Shown here one piece after another: positions 24,572 to 24,868 of a DNA stretch of 24,868 bases; position 1 is the stretch's first letter, and every line of letters starts with the position of its first letter. The notes under the pieces were generated by a model. That model did not search any database. It was not told the DNA's origin and was given only the letters and a program-made list of their open reading frames with translations. The position numbers and the translations under genes are program-made. Source of the stretch: a bacterium. Its GTDB lineage: Bacteria > Ratteibacteria > UBA8468 > B48-G9 > JAFGKM01. The stretch covers positions 1 through 24,868 of the forward strand of contig JALNXB010000031.1 of NCBI GenBank assembly GCA_023230585.1, given 5' to 3'.

Positions 24572-24604
24572 CAGTTCACATCCTTAAAAAAGGAGGAAGT
24601 TGGT

Positions 24605-24868
24605 ATGAGGCTTGTTAAGAATATTCTGCTAATACTGATATTAACGTTTTCTTTTATAGGTAATATTAATTGTGAGAATCATAACAAAGAAGAGGGAGGC
24701 ACTAAAATGGTTTTTCCAGACAAAGAATGGAAAAGAGGCAACCCAGAAGATTTTGGATTTACTCAAGAAACTCTCAACTTGATTGACGAGAAGATGAGAG
24801 CAGCATCTGCAGACGGAGTTTTAATTCGTAACGGCTACCTTATCGCTGAATGGAATTATGCTGGCCCT
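24605..24868 (+). CDS. Exported serine hydrolase, beta-lactamase-like (N-terminal part, runs off the window)
   Basis: Only the first 88 codons are present. AAAGGAGG precedes the ATG at 24605. Residues 5-20 form a hydrophobic signal (NILLILILTFSFIG) followed by C23, which could be a lipid anchor, though N-I-N before it is not a standard lipobox. Residues 45 onward (KRGNPEDFGFTQETLNLID, then GVLIRNGYLIAEWNY) match the start of class C beta-lactamase/penicillin-binding-like serine hydrolases. In these the sequence before the catalytic SxxK has this layout. The SxxK itself lies beyond the window. A second ATG at 24707 has its own GGGAGG nine bases upstream and would give a form without the signal. 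D-amino-acid peptidase or esterase activity is possible but unproven. Confidence 0.7.
   Translation, partial: MRLVKNILLILILTFSFIGNINCENHNKEEGGTKMVFPDKEWKRGNPEDFGFTQETLNLIDEKMRAASADGVLIRNGYLIAEWNYAGP

Larger units (their letters stand above)
24198..24604. other. Repeat-filled intergenic gap
   Basis: These 407 bases hold no convincing gene. In order they contain a CCTC/GGGG-type core (24254-24268), the GTAGCGTAGGTGG foldback (24296-24336), a TGTCATTCCGGA foldback (24391-24477), the GTTAAC hairpin repeat (24494-24526) and the GACGTGGCAA repeat (24535-24571). Four of the five have relatives elsewhere in the window. A 79-codon open frame at 24220-24459 runs through three repeats and is not considered a gene. 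Confidence 0.7.

Noticed and set aside
1..24868. CRISPR arrays, tRNA or rRNA genes, transposases, integrases, prophage genes
   Set aside because: No regularly spaced direct repeats, cloverleaf-like sequence, rRNA motif or mobile-element protein was seen on either strand.

Overview
The window reads as a piece of chromosome from an uncultured, low-G+C, probably anaerobic bacterium. AT-rich codons and AGA arginine codons dominate the genes. Signs of a two-membrane (diderm) envelope are a pilus-type ATPase, two or three lipoproteins and a YdbL-like (DUF1318) envelope protein. Signs of ferredoxin-based energy metabolism are a pair of 2-oxoacid:ferredoxin oxidoreductase subunits. RNase Y rather than RNase E, a DnaG-RpoD pair and abundant short intergenic palindromic repeats would suit a candidate phylum such as Omnitrophota or a relative. 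That placement is a guess; no rRNA or tRNA is present to anchor it.

Layout. (1) 159-8250, minus strand: phosphohexomutase, a 66-aa cysteine-rich protein, a TIM-barrel isomerase, a TlpA-like lipoprotein, PilB-type ATPase, isocitrate dehydrogenase and aconitase. The last two form a citrate-to-2-oxoglutarate cassette. (2) 8571-9449, plus strand: an M55 D-aminopeptidase with its own extended -10 promoter. (3) 9724-10221, minus strand: signal peptidase I, whose promoter predicts a leaderless mRNA. (4) 10392-15076: dnaG-rpoD (8-nt overlap) from a strong promoter, then serA from its own near-consensus promoter. (5) 15211-16761: RNase Y, preceded by a hairpin that covers its ribosome binding site. 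(6) 16962-24197: a tightly packed plus-strand run of DUF1318 lipoprotein, VorB/KorA-type alpha subunit, TPP beta subunit, DUF1614 membrane protein, RadC, D-aminoacylase, PLP threonine/serine dehydratase or racemase, and amidohydrolase. (7) A 407-base gap filled with repeats, then the start of a secreted serine hydrolase that runs off the window.

How the genes may work together. D-aminoacylase, the PLP enzyme, the amidohydrolase, the M55 D-aminopeptidase and the serine-hydrolase start look like parts of a D-amino-acid or D-peptide salvage route. The 2-oxoacid:ferredoxin oxidoreductase upstream in the same run could oxidise the resulting 2-oxoacids. This is inference from families and gene order. 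The oxidoreductase lacks its gamma and ferredoxin-like subunits here, which is unusual.

No CRISPR array, tRNA, rRNA, transposase or prophage was found. The most distinctive non-coding features are at least five families of short repeats confined to gene-free gaps, the leaderless-type lepB promoter, the RNase Y leader hairpin, and an inverted repeat between the divergent lepB and dnaG promoters.
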